The translations under genes were made by a program, and so were the position numbers. A stretch of 64,000 nucleotides of DNA from DAOTTY01 sp964451095 (GTDB lineage Bacteria; Chloroflexota; Anaerolineae; Aggregatilineales; Phototrophicaceae), in assembly GCA_964451095.1 (NCBI GenBank), contig CAYVGI010000007.1, forward strand, positions 9,895 through 73,894. Reading direction: 5' to 3'. The notes under the pieces are model-generated. The model had not been told where the DNA came from and did not search any database. It saw only the letters and a list, made by a program, of their open reading frames with translations. Below are positions 56,355 through 64,000 of the stretch, in pieces; position 1 is the first letter of the stretch; each line of letters starts with the position of its first letter.

Positions 56355-58025
56355 TTACTCACTTTCAATGAGCGCACGCAGCGCAGCGGTTTCTTGCTCG
56401 TCCGTTTGGATCTCCCCGTTGATGCGCCGCGCCCGCAGCCCATCCAGGATGATTTTGTAGCGCGGTCCGGGGGGTAGCCCCATCTTCTTTAGCGTGTTGC
56501 CGTCCGTCACAATGCGAACGTGCCGCCATTCATTCACATACTGTGCCAGCGTCGTACGTTCTTCTGGCAGCACAATCCATGTCGCTAGTACGGCGTCCAG
56601 CGGCAACTTTTCCAGCTTAAATGTAATCGTGCTCGGTTTCCCGCTCAGGTAGTCGTCCGGGTATTCTGTGAGCAGTGCTGCCGCCTTCATACCCTCTGCC
56701 GTGGATTTATTGAATAGCAGCCGCGCCGTCACCTGCTCCACGTATTCGGCGTCCATGCTGGTCGCCAGCAACAGCCACCGGAAGTCGTCTGCGTGCTCCG
56801 GCGGGGCGGGCGGTGTATCATCCAGGTTCAGGAAGGCACGCTGAACCAAATCCACTTGCAGCACAAATGCTGGATGCACTGCTTGCAGCACGCCCACCCG
56901 TTGCAGCCACAGCAAACCGTCGGCAGGGTTAGGCTCGTGCAGCAGCCGCGTGATCTCGTTGCGCACGCGCTCCCCGGTAATGCGCTTGAGCATGGGCAGT
57001 GCTGTCTGGATCAGGTCAGCAGTTCGCGGCTCCAGTTCAAAGCCGAGCCGATGGGCATAACGCACTGCGCGGAAGATGCGCGTAGGGTCGTCCGCAAAGC
57101 TAAGACTGTGCAGCACCCGAACGAGCTTGCCATTCAGGTCGTCCAGCCCGCCAAACAGGTCAATCACGGTGCCGCTAGCGCCTTCTGCACGCAGCTTGAC
57201 CGCCAGCGCGTTAATCGTGAAATCGCGGCGGCGTAAGTCTAGCCGGATGCCGCTGTTATACACCGTCGGCAGCACTGCGGGTTCCTCGTAGAACTCGTGC
57301 CGTGCCGTGACCACATCAATGGTGGCGGGCAGGTCATGCAGGGCGTGCCCAATGTGCCCGGCAGCGGTTTCGTCCAGCGTCCACTTTGCTGTGCCGAACG
57401 CCTCGTGCTTTTCCAGCTTACCACCGTACCGCTCCACTAACCCACCCACAAACGCAATCGCGGGTGCCTCCATCACAAAGTCGATGTCGTCGTTGGGGCG
57501 CTTCAGCAGCAGGTCACGCACAATGCCGCCCACCATCGAGATGGACTTGCCCTGTTGGGTTGCCTCCCGTGCTATGAACGCGATCAGGTCAGCAGCGGGT
57601 GTGCCCAGCACTGCTGCTACTTCGTCGTGGGTGACGTGCCTACGGCGCGTGTTTTCCAGTTCAGCATAGTGGCGGATGACATCGGTGCGGGTGACGATGC
57701 CGATAAGCGCATTGTGCTGCATCACCGGGATTTGCCCCCAACCGCTTTCCACCATGTGTCGCAGCAATTCGCTGAGCGGTGTCTGTGGCGTTGCAGTCAC
57801 CGCGCCCGCCATCATCACGTCGCGCACGCTGAGGTGTTCTAACCCGTTTTCGGCAGCGCGGTTCATGTCCCGCGCTGTGAGCAAACCCACCACTTGTCCG
57901 TCGGCGTCTAGCACCGGGTAGCCCTCGTGCCCAATCCGGCGCAGCCGCCCCACCAGATGACTCAGAGCCTCGTCCTGCTGCACCGTCAGCGCCCCGAACG
58001 CCATCAGGTCACGCACTACCGTCAT
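56355..58025 (-). CDS. CBS-domain poly(A) polymerase / tRNA nucleotidyltransferase-like protein
   Basis: The 556-residue protein has two CBS domains (residues 1-115: EGYPVLDADGQVVGLLTARD, GQIPVMQHNALIGIVTRTDV) followed by a class II poly(A) polymerase head (about 155-320) with GGIVRDLLLKRPNDDIDFVM, in which Asp-x-Asp of DIDFV binds the catalytic metals, then HEAFGTAKWTLDE and RRDFTINALAV, and the helical tail with EPRTADLIQTALPMLKRITG. CCA-adding enzymes and poly(A) polymerases share this core. Related bacterial proteins often have an extra N-terminal DHH phosphoesterase domain, which is absent here. It overlaps the lipoprotein gene by 4 bases. Confidence 0.92.
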   Translation of the reverse strand: MTVVRDLMAFGALTVQQDEALSHLVGRLRRIGHEGYPVLDADGQVVGLLTARDMNRAAENGLEHLSVRDVMMAGAVTATPQTPLSELLRHMVESGWGQIPVMQHNALIGIVTRTDVIRHYAELENTRRRHVTHDEVAAVLGTPAADLIAFIAREATQQGKSISMVGGIVRDLLLKRPNDDIDFVMEAPAIAFVGGLVERYGGKLEKHEAFGTAKWTLDETAAGHIGHALHDLPATIDVVTARHEFYEEPAVLPTVYNSGIRLDLRRRDFTINALAVKLRAEGASGTVIDLFGGLDDLNGKLVRVLHSLSFADDPTRIFRAVRYAHRLGFELEPRTADLIQTALPMLKRITGERVRNEITRLLHEPNPADGLLWLQRVGVLQAVHPAFVLQVDLVQRAFLNLDDTPPAPPEHADDFRWLLLATSMDAEYVEQVTARLLFNKSTAEGMKAAALLTEYPDDYLSGKPSTITFKLEKLPLDAVLATWIVLPEERTTLAQYVNEWRHVRIVTDGNTLKKMGLPPGPRYKIILDGLRARRINGEIQTDEQETAALRALIESE

Positions 58026-58846
58026 GACCCCTCCCGTCGTGCGGCAATGACCCAGCCGTCATCGGTGAATGTGGTCAGCAGGTCGCCGTTGGTGCTGTAG
58101 CTGATGGGCAGCGCGTACAGGTCGATCACGTTGCCCGCGCCGAATTGGTCTACCAGTGCAGCGCGTTCATCATCGCTGTGCCACACCGCCAATGTGAGGT
58201 GGGGCGGCGCGGGAGCGTTTTGCACGGGCACCACCTGCACGTTTGCCGTTGCCAACGATGCCAGCGTTTGTGCTGTTCCCGGCACTGCCGCTGCGCTCGC
58301 ATAGATCGTGATGCCATCAGGGTAGCCGGCATTGGCGAGCCGTTCGCGCAGGGTACGGGCGTCCTCGGCGGGTGTGTACAACGCTGTGGCACCGGGTATC
58401 TCCAGCGCGGGCATTGCATCTGCGGGGCGTGCTGCTTCGCGCACAATCACATTGATGTCTGCGTCATCGAGCGGGGCAAGCGCCGTGTTGAGTGCCAGCG
58501 CAACGGTCGTCCGCACTGGGGATTCCGTCCAGCCGTCGTACACGCCGTAGCCCACCAGCACATCGTACTGCGTTAGCTCGGATTGCTCGTGCAGCACATC
58601 CACTTGTGCATTTGCCGCTTGCAGCGCCGCCGCCGGGATGTAATCTGCTGTGTTTGGCAGCACCCCATAGCGCACGGGCACCCGCGTTGGCAGTACATCT
58701 ACCCCGCCACTTTGCCCGCTGCTGATCGCTGGCAGCGTGGGCGGCTCGGTGGCGATGGGCGTCACCGCGAAGGGAGTTGGGGGCGGTCCGCAGCCGACGA
58801 GTAACCCCACCAGCACGCCCATGCCAGCTAAGAAACGGGCACCCAC
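58022..58846 (-). CDS. Lipoprotein with a segment like family 5 solute-binding proteins
   Basis: The 274-residue protein has a lipoprotein signal (MGARFLAGMGVLVGLLVGCG) with lipobox Cys19. The mature part has QYDVLVGYGVYDGWTESPVR then TTVALALNTALAPLDDADIN, and LYTPAEDARTLRERLANAGY followed by PDGITIYAS. The order R..ALN.A and D..A..LL..AGYPDG is also found in the peptide-binding lobe of family 5 substrate-binding proteins, but the whole is too short (about 500 expected). It is therefore either a shortened relative or a chance likeness. It is coupled by ATGA to the CBS-poly(A)-polymerase gene. Confidence 0.72.
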   Translation of the reverse strand: MGARFLAGMGVLVGLLVGCGPPPTPFAVTPIATEPPTLPAISSGQSGGVDVLPTRVPVRYGVLPNTADYIPAAALQAANAQVDVLHEQSELTQYDVLVGYGVYDGWTESPVRTTVALALNTALAPLDDADINVIVREAARPADAMPALEIPGATALYTPAEDARTLRERLANAGYPDGITIYASAAAVPGTAQTLASLATANVQVVPVQNAPAPPHLTLAVWHSDDERAALVDQFGAGNVIDLYALPISYSTNGDLLTTFTDDGWVIAARREGS

Positions 58847-59280
58847 GGTCCCACAAGCCCCCGCCCCTGCATACTGATGCCCACCAGCAGGTTAAACACT
58901 GCCAGCAGCGCAAACGCCATCGCTGCTGCGGAGTCATCGCGCCCGCGTAGCTGCGTGAACATGCCGGGCATAATCACCACCAGCCAAGCCATATAGATAA
59001 AGTAGATATTGGTGCGCCCGTCCGTTGGCGCAAACCCTTGCAGTGCCAGCACCACGCCCACCACCAGCGTGATAACAGACAGCCCGGTGAGCGTCGCCAC
59101 GGCACCCCAAAAGTTGCCGCTGATGCCCCTGCTGCGTGCTGCCATGCTCACTGCCCACGCGCCCATAATGCCGCTAAAGATCAATATCGCGTTGAAAAAC
59201 ACGCCGTGTACGTCTGAGAGAATTTGCATATGGAAGGAGTTTGTTCCTAGTTGCAGGGTAGCCCCTGCGGTTCCGGTCAT
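58828..59280 (-). CDS. Small polytopic membrane protein
   Basis: The 150-residue protein has four hydrophobic segments (VFFNAILIFSGIMGAWAV, FWGAVATLTGLSVITLVVGV, YFIYMAWLVVIMPGMFTQL, AFALLAVFNLLVGISM). No catalytic motif is seen. An internal ATG at 59229 (MQILSDVHGVFFNA) is a possible start that would remove 17 polar residues. The end overlaps the start of the lipoprotein gene by 19 bases, which suggests translational coupling. It is the first gene of the minus-strand operon that leads to the CBS-poly(A) polymerase. Unknown function. Confidence 0.7.
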   Translation of the reverse strand: MTGTAGATLQLGTNSFHMQILSDVHGVFFNAILIFSGIMGAWAVSMAARSRGISGNFWGAVATLTGLSVITLVVGVVLALQGFAPTDGRTNIYFIYMAWLVVIMPGMFTQLRGRDDSAAAMAFALLAVFNLLVGISMQGRGLVGPWVPVS

Positions 59281-59418
59281 TGGCTCGGTGTATTATCGCC
59301 CAGCAGTGGCGTTTTGCCACCCCGATCGTTGGGTAAGCGCGGGTTATGGGCGCTAGCGTTCATGGGACGGTAACGTTATGATGCCCCGGTGTTTTGTCCG
59401 TTGCCTAGAGGTTCATCC

Positions 59419-61032
59419 ATGCGACGAGTGGTTTTTGTGCTCACCCTACTGACGTTCGGCTGTACGTTTCACGCAGGGCAGGTGCCTACCGCCTTCCCAA
59501 CTGCAACAACCGTGCGTTCTGTCCCGGCGACGCTGCCGCCAACCGTTGCCCGTGTGGTTTCCTCACTGAGCACGCCAACACCCGCGCCACCCACGCAAAC
59601 TGCCACGCTGCCGCCTACAGTCACCCTCACAGCAACCCACGCGCCCACGGTCACGCCCACACCAGATGGCTGCCAACCGCCTGCAGACGCGGACACACAG
59701 CACACCGTTGACGCAGAGGTGGACTACGAGGCGAAAACCGTTACGGTGGCGCAGTCCATCCGCTATACCAACCAGACGGACACACCGCTGCCAGTGCTTG
59801 TGCTCAACGTGGAGCCGAACCGCTGGCTAGAAGCGTTCACGCTGCAAGACCTGACACTGGGCGATGACCGTGCCCCCGGCGCGTATACGCTCACCGGGCG
59901 GCGGCTGGAGGTGAGCTTGCCGGAACCACTGCTGCCGGACTGCACCGCCAACCTGCACCTGAACTTTACGCTGCAAGTGCCGCCCATTATCGGCGGCGTA
60001 GAGGCGTTCCGGGGCTACTTTGGGCACAGCCCCCGCCAGATCAACCTGGGGCACTGGCTGCCCACTGTGGCACCTCGCCGCGACGGCGATTGGCTGCACC
60101 ACGAGAGCATTTTCGTGGGAGAGCAGATCGTACTCGACCGGGCGGACTGGCAGGTGACACTGCGGCTCGTCAATGCCGCGCCGAACACACTCGCAGCGGC
60201 ACCGGGCACCGTCACGCAACTGGACGATGCAAGCTGGCAGTTCGACCATCCCAACGGGCGCGAGTTCGCAGTGAGCATTAGCCCGGTGTTCCGGCACACG
60301 CAGGCGCAGTCCGGTGATGGGATTGCCGTGGACGTGTACGCCCTGCCAGACGCGACCATCTGGCAGGAGGAGACGCAGCAGTGGCTCGATGGTGGTGCTT
60401 ATGCCGCCGAAATCACGGCGGAGAGCGTGGATTTGTACGCGGACAAGTTCGGGGACTACCCACATACACGCATGGTCGTCGTCCAGGGAGATTTCCCGGA
60501 CGGCATGGAGTTCAGCGGGTTCGCATTTGTGAGTACAGATTGGTTTGTGAGCTACGAGGGCAGCCCGCAAAGCTACCTCATGCTGATTACCGTGCACGAG
60601 GTGGCGCACCAATGGTGGTACGACCTCGTGGGCAATGACCAGGCGTATGACCCGTGGTTGGACGAGGCGCTGTCCACGTACAGCGAGTACATTTACATTG
60701 AGGCATTCTACCCGGAGCACATGGAGTGGTGGTGGTTCTTCCGTGTGAACCGCCTGAACCCACAGGGCGCGGTGAACAGCAGCGTGTACGAGTTCGAGGC
60801 GATACGCCCGTACATCAATGCGGTGTATTTGCGCGGCGTGCTTATGCTGCATGATATGCGGGCAGCACTGGGTGACGATGCGTTCTATGGGTGGCTACGC
60901 GCCTACGCGGAGGCACATGCGGGCGATATTGCGGACAGTGACAGCCTGTGGGCGGCGCTCACCAACGAGCAGCTTGCGGCAACGGCGGTGATCCGCACTG
61001 CCTTCCTGCGAGCGCCGGGGGTGGCGGATTAG
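59419..61032 (+). CDS. M1-family zinc metallopeptidase, lipoprotein-like
   Basis: The start chosen is ATG 59419, giving MRRVVFVLTLLTFGCTFHAG with a lipobox cysteine. A threonine/proline-rich segment (about 25-85) follows, and then an M1 N-terminal beta domain (DAEVDYEAKTVTVAQSIRYT). The zinc site is complete: His393-Glu394-x-x-His397 with Glu416 (HEVAHQWWYDLVGNDQ, PWLDEALSTYSEYIYIE). The exopeptidase GxMEN motif is replaced by PDGMEFSGFAFVST. The total of 537 residues is short for the family, and the C-terminal helical domain is mostly absent. It is an extracellular aminopeptidase-like enzyme. Its stop codon overlaps the stop of ywbE. Confidence 0.93.
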   Translation: MRRVVFVLTLLTFGCTFHAGQVPTAFPTATTVRSVPATLPPTVARVVSSLSTPTPAPPTQTATLPPTVTLTATHAPTVTPTPDGCQPPADADTQHTVDAEVDYEAKTVTVAQSIRYTNQTDTPLPVLVLNVEPNRWLEAFTLQDLTLGDDRAPGAYTLTGRRLEVSLPEPLLPDCTANLHLNFTLQVPPIIGGVEAFRGYFGHSPRQINLGHWLPTVAPRRDGDWLHHESIFVGEQIVLDRADWQVTLRLVNAAPNTLAAAPGTVTQLDDASWQFDHPNGREFAVSISPVFRHTQAQSGDGIAVDVYALPDATIWQEETQQWLDGGAYAAEITAESVDLYADKFGDYPHTRMVVVQGDFPDGMEFSGFAFVSTDWFVSYEGSPQSYLMLITVHEVAHQWWYDLVGNDQAYDPWLDEALSTYSEYIYIEAFYPEHMEWWWFFRVNRLNPQGAVNSSVYEFEAIRPYINAVYLRGVLMLHDMRAALGDDAFYGWLRAYAEAHAGDIADSDSLWAALTNEQLAATAVIRTAFLRAPGVAD

Positions 61033-61229
61033 TCGTCGTCCAGTATCTCCGCGACGCGCCCCACCTGCCCGTCCTCTAGCCGAACTTTGATGCCGTGGGA
61101 GTGCGTGGGGGACTTGGTGAGAATGTCCTTGACCACGCCTTCAGTACGTTTGCCGGTTCGCTGGTCTGCCTTGAGGATGACGGCGACCTTTAGCCCCGCC
61201 TGTATGTTCTTGCGTTGAGTGTGCTGCAT
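61029..61229 (-). CDS. ywbE: YwbE family protein (DUF2196)
   Basis: This 66-residue protein matches YwbE over its full length: RKNIQAGLKVAVILKADQRT, GKRTEGVVKDILTKSPTHSH and GIKVRLEDGQVGRVAEIL. The family is small and widespread, with an SH3-like barrel of unknown role. It converges on the M1 peptidase gene, and the two stop codons overlap (TTAG at 61029-61032). The 158 bases upstream, as far as the tetR stop, hold nothing recognisable apart from its leader. Confidence 0.93.
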   Translation of the reverse strand: MQHTQRKNIQAGLKVAVILKADQRTGKRTEGVVKDILTKSPTHSHGIKVRLEDGQVGRVAEILDDD

Positions 61230-61387
61230 GGGTTTGCCCTTTTGCTCCGGTTCTGGTTATTGATGGCTGAAATCGAAAGCGATTTTATCGGGGGAACACC
61301 ATAGAGGATAAACAATCGGTGTGGGTTTAGGGCATGGTGTGTGTCACGGCAATCGGTTGGGCGCTTGTTGGCAACTGCCAGCGGCAA

Positions 61388-61966
61388 TCACACGAGTTGA
61401 TCCAGCGTGACCATGTCTTTAATCAACTTGCTCATTGTATCTGCGAGTTCATCCGGCGGCTGCTGTTTTCCAGATCCAATCCAGCGAATTAGGATATTCA
61501 TGACCATACCAACCCGAATCGTTGCGGCATACTCAATGTGTTCCTCATTTACCCCTTGGTAATAAGTTAATGCACGTCCTTTAAATGGCGCTATCGCCCG
61601 ATGAAGTGACGCCATCGCAATATCAAGTCGATCCGCTTGCATCAACAGTTCAATGATCTGGGAGTTCTCATAGAAATAGCGCAGGACAGGCTTCAGCAGC
61701 ATCATGCCTGATTCATTGCCGTGTTCCTCGACGTATGCAATGATATTTTGAATCATTTCTTCGAAGACCTGATCACTTCGTAACCGTAGCACATCCACAA
61801 TTTCGTCAAAGTTACGGTAGAACGTTGTGCGCCCGACGTGCGATACCTCTACCAAATCTTTGACTTTGATCGAGTCGAAGGGTACCTCCTGCATGAGTTT
61901 TGCTAACCCATCGTAGAGCATTTCTGCGGAGCGAATTGAGCGTTGGTCGTCCTTGATATGATACAT
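61388..61966 (-). CDS. TetR/AcrR family transcriptional regulator
   Basis: The 192-residue protein has the TetR helix-turn-helix near its N-terminus: RSAEMLYDGLAKLMQEVPFD then SIKVKDLVEVSHVGRTTFYR and NFDEIVDVLR. The C-terminal 120 residues are a ligand-binding helical domain (RYFYENSQIIELLMQADRLD, MNILIRWIGSGKQQPPDELA). It is divergently placed with the HdeD-like gene 162 bases away, and an inverted repeat sits in the promoter between them, so it probably controls that operon and itself. Confidence 0.92.
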   Translation of the reverse strand: MYHIKDDQRSIRSAEMLYDGLAKLMQEVPFDSIKVKDLVEVSHVGRTTFYRNFDEIVDVLRLRSDQVFEEMIQNIIAYVEEHGNESGMMLLKPVLRYFYENSQIIELLMQADRLDIAMASLHRAIAPFKGRALTYYQGVNEEHIEYAATIRVGMVMNILIRWIGSGKQQPPDELADTMSKLIKDMVTLDQLV

Positions 61967-61991
61967 TTTTTCCGGTTTTGTTCCGCTTCTT

Positions 61992-62016
61992 CAAAATGAT
62001 TTGACAGTCGATTTTG
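61992..62016. promoter_or_regulatory. Putative TetR operator
   Basis: CAAAAT (61992-61997) and ATTTTG (62011-62016) form an inverted repeat centred on the -35 hexamer of the promoter that reads toward the HdeD-like gene. This is the expected place for TetR repression. Confidence 0.35.
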
Positions 62017-62029
62017 GATAGCGTACCAT
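62001..62029 (+). promoter_or_regulatory. Promoter of the HdeD-like gene
   Basis: TTGACA (62001-62006) is the consensus -35; TACCAT (62024-62029) follows after 17 bases. The start codon is 99 bases after the -10. Confidence 0.5.
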
Positions 62030-62128
62030 CTCGCCGAATAAGGGGCAAATGTTTCTTAAGTCATTGTTAAAGGCGTGGAACGCTGGGTAAAGACGAATTC
62101 ACGTAGAATTAAATAGAAAGGTAGCAGT

Positions 62129-62728
62129 ATGGCAGGTATTCTCAATCGGGCATGGTGGATGCTTCTGTTGCGTGGCATTGCCGCCATTGTATTTGCTCTT
62201 CTAATTCTATTTTACCCGGGGTTGACGCTGGCAACGGGTGTCCTGAGCTTTGTTATCCTTTTCGCCATTTTCACGCTGGCTAACGGCATTGCGACGATTG
62301 TCGGTTCGGTTACGCGCCGTGAAGGTCAATGGTTTCTACTGTTGCTCTGGGGCATCATCAGCGTGATAGCCGGGTTGGTTGCACTCGGTAACCCGCTGAT
62401 TTTCGGTCAGATCACGCTCATCATCATGGTGTACATTGTCGCGTTCTGGTCCATCGCGGGCGGGGTTGTCGAGATCATCAGCGCTTGGCAACTGCGTCAG
62501 GAAATTGACAACGAGTGGTTGCTTACCATTGACGGCATTTTCTCCGTGCTGTTTGGGGCGATTTTGCTAGTGCGCCCGATTACTGGAATTGAGGTACTCC
62601 TGCTGCTGACGGCGTTCTACGCGATCATGGCAGGTGTGATCCAGATCATTCTCGCGTTCAAAGTGAGAGGTTGGTCGAACACATTGACGGACATAAAGAC
62701 AGAACTCAAGTCGGAAGCTTCTGCATAG
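62129..62728 (+). CDS. HdeD family (DUF308) membrane protein
   Basis: The 199-residue protein has six hydrophobic segments in three similar pairs, as in HdeD-like proteins: WWMLLLRGIAAIVFALLILF, FLLLLWGIISVIAGLVALGN, WLLTIDGIFSVLFGAILLVR. The L-x-x-G and G-x-x-L-I repeats and the final LLLLTAFYAIMAGVIQIILA are typical. HdeD in E. coli contributes to acid resistance at high density, but most family members are uncharacterised. GAAAGG precedes the ATG. It is under the promoter facing away from tetR. Confidence 0.9.
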   Translation: MAGILNRAWWMLLLRGIAAIVFALLILFYPGLTLATGVLSFVILFAIFTLANGIATIVGSVTRREGQWFLLLLWGIISVIAGLVALGNPLIFGQITLIIMVYIVAFWSIAGGVVEIISAWQLRQEIDNEWLLTIDGIFSVLFGAILLVRPITGIEVLLLLTAFYAIMAGVIQIILAFKVRGWSNTLTDIKTELKSEASA

Positions 62729-62743
62729 TCGGTGCTGCGAATG

Positions 62744-62768
62744 CCCTGCCGTTGCGAAAACGGCAGGG
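62744..62768 (+). terminator. Hairpin after the HdeD-like gene
   Basis: CCCTGCCGTT (62744-62753) pairs with AACGGCAGGG (62759-62768) around a 5-base loop. The stem is perfect over 10 base pairs. There is no T-run after it. It may protect the mRNA end or weaken readthrough into the next gene. Confidence 0.5.
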
Positions 62769-62801
62769 AACGCGGATCGTGAAACACGAGGCGTGAGCAA
62801 C

Positions 62802-63179
62802 ATGGAAATACAGAACACGGGTAAAAACGCTCAAATTTACGTTCTCAGCGCAGTGATCGCGCTGGTGCAGGTGTTTGACATTGTGGTTCACGTTGCGAAC
62901 GACACGATCGAACCCGTCCGTCTTCTATCCAATGCGTTCATCTTCGTGTGGCTAGGCATCGTTCTGTCCGGCAGGTTGAATCAGATGGTGTGGCGTGTGG
63001 CGGGTGGGTTTGTCGGTGTATATGCGGTGCTGAACGCCGTGTTTCTCTCTCAGAATGGACTCACCAACCCTGAAAATAATGACGAGTTCCGAACGGTGCT
63101 GTTTGTGCTGGTTGGCGTGACCGTTGCACTCTCTGTGTGGCTTGCCGGCACGTTATCAAATCGCAATGTCATTCCCTAA
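62802..63179 (+). CDS. Small four-helix membrane protein
   Basis: The start chosen is ATG 62802 (MEIQNTGKNAQIYVLSAVIA) with a GAGG site 10 bases ahead; GTG 62793 is an alternative. The 125-residue protein has four hydrophobic segments (IYVLSAVIALVQVFDIVVHV, LLSNAFIFVWLGIVLSG, VWRVAGGFVGVYAVLNAVFL, TVLFVLVGVTVALSVWLAGT). No motif of known function. It is between the HdeD-like gene and the exported partial protein, and all three probably belong to one plus-strand operon. Confidence 0.75.
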   Translation: MEIQNTGKNAQIYVLSAVIALVQVFDIVVHVANDTIEPVRLLSNAFIFVWLGIVLSGRLNQMVWRVAGGFVGVYAVLNAVFLSQNGLTNPENNDEFRTVLFVLVGVTVALSVWLAGTLSNRNVIP

Positions 63180-63210
63180 TTTACATCACAACACAATAAG
63201 GAGAAACAAC

Positions 63211-64000
63211 ATGTGGAACAAAACCTCTAAACTGTCGCTGGCTATCACCCTCATGATGGCACTGGCTGCGGCATGGTTCATTGCTATTCCCGCCAGTGCG
63301 CAGGAAACCGACGCCACCGAAGAACCCATGGAAGTTGACCCGTACTGGGACATCGAACCGATGCTGATGACCGCATTCTTCGGCCTGGACAACATGATTC
63401 CCCCCGCACCACCGTTCTGTGACAACCCCGGTGGGGAAGATGGTATGCCCGTAATATTCACGCATCCAATCGACGTAACGACACTGAATCCCGAAGACTT
63501 CGAAATCACCTCCGCAGAGGGCACCGTCTCAACACCGATTTGCGCTATCCTCGCACCGGCAATTGATGATGGTGAAAACCGTACCGCACTGCTCATCGGT
63601 GAGTTCGGGGCGGCACCTGATGATGAGCCCGTTGAGGTTGTCGTGGTTGGGGAGTTGCTGTCTACGGCTGAGACGGGCGCAGTGGACTTTGACGGCGCAT
63701 CCATTGATGTCATTCCCTTGGTAGACGGTCCATCCATCGTCACTGCTGAGCTGCTTCCGGAGCGCCTGTGGATTCCTGAGCGTGAAGGTCAGCTTACCGT
63801 TGGCGACAACTGCCCGACGGAGGGCACGCTGCAAATCGTGCGCGTTCGGTGGAATGGCGGCATTACCAAGCTCGACAATGTAGAAGTCGATGACGTGGAG
63901 CGTGAGCAGTACATGGTGACGATTGAAGCTGAGGATGGCAGCACGGAAGTCGTCGTGCCTTTCGCGCTGGGTAACCTGCACGATGGCGACAACAATCACG
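63211..64000 (+). CDS. Exported protein of unknown function, 3' end beyond window
   Basis: ATG 63211 follows an AAGGAG site. A signal peptide is clear (MWNKTSKLSLAITLMMALAA then AWFIAIPASAQE). The visible mature part (about 235 residues) is acidic and beta-rich: FTHPIDVTTLNPEDFEITSA, a segment that looks like one found in Ig-like or calcium-dependent domains, and GEFGAAPDDEPVEVVVVGEL. Later comes LDNVEVDDVEREQYMVTIEA. The frame stays open at the window end. Function not recognised. Confidence 0.75.
   Translation, partial: MWNKTSKLSLAITLMMALAAAWFIAIPASAQETDATEEPMEVDPYWDIEPMLMTAFFGLDNMIPPAPPFCDNPGGEDGMPVIFTHPIDVTTLNPEDFEITSAEGTVSTPICAILAPAIDDGENRTALLIGEFGAAPDDEPVEVVVVGELLSTAETGAVDFDGASIDVIPLVDGPSIVTAELLPERLWIPEREGQLTVGDNCPTEGTLQIVRVRWNGGITKLDNVEVDDVEREQYMVTIEAEDGSTEVVVPFALGNLHDGDNNH

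Noticed and set aside
59827..60852. Minus-strand frame of 341 codons opposite the M1 peptidase
   Set aside because: Antisense shadow of a gene with an intact HExxH zinc site.
1..64000. tRNA, rRNA, riboswitch and CRISPR features
   Set aside because: None could be supported by eye; gaps are short and show no cloverleaf or repeat-spacer pattern.

Overview
The window looks like chromosome of a Chloroflexota bacterium, most likely Anaerolineae or a close relative. This is an inference from style: moderately high GC, TPTxTP-type linkers in secreted proteins, a Tat-exported L,D-transpeptidase-like protein, DUF4177 genes, a CBS-poly(A)-polymerase fusion, TadE/TadG-like proteins with huge extracellular parts and many polytopic membrane proteins. 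No rRNA, tRNA, CRISPR array, prophage or insertion sequence was recognised. All gaps between genes are shorter than 300 bases.

Layout. 1-2594 (minus): a 7TM-HD phosphohydrolase cut by the window edge, YqeY, and an anchored LamG-like protein. 2678-11427 (minus): one long operon that begins with a response regulator and a TPR protein and continues into six polytopic membrane proteins of one family (A1-A6; A5 is a fused double copy). 11553-13484 (plus): two propeller-like proteins. 13481-24297 (plus): eleven more members of the same membrane family (B1-B11), broken by one opposite-strand FG-GAP/UnbV gene; B11 is frameshifted by a 5-bp duplication. The family carries three weak signatures of ABC-2-type permeases, but no ATPase is encoded here. 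These two arrays (17 genes, 18 modules) are the best candidate for an undescribed system.

24376-37183: an exported SnoaL-like protein, lipoyl synthase, a VapBC-type toxin-antitoxin pair, Uma2, two DUF4177 proteins, and six large membrane proteins of glycosyltransferase-C type that probably build surface glycans or glycolipids. 37263-40827: PspA, a GAF histidine kinase and two OmpR-type regulators, which looks like an envelope-stress circuit. 40976-48669: three TadE/TadG-like pseudopilin or adhesin genes, one with a VWA domain and a thrombospondin-3-like calcium loop.

48736-55291: redox and envelope genes: DUF2085 protein, CcdA-TlpA fusion, a degenerate L,D-transpeptidase translationally coupled to a sulfite-oxidase-fold enzyme, a Crp/Fnr regulator, and a thioredoxin-VKOR fusion preceded by two Crp-type palindromes. 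55352-61229: cupin, GNAT, CBS-poly(A) polymerase, lipoprotein, membrane protein, M1 peptidase and YwbE. 61388-64000: TetR regulator divergent from HdeD-like and other small membrane proteins, and an exported protein cut by the window end.
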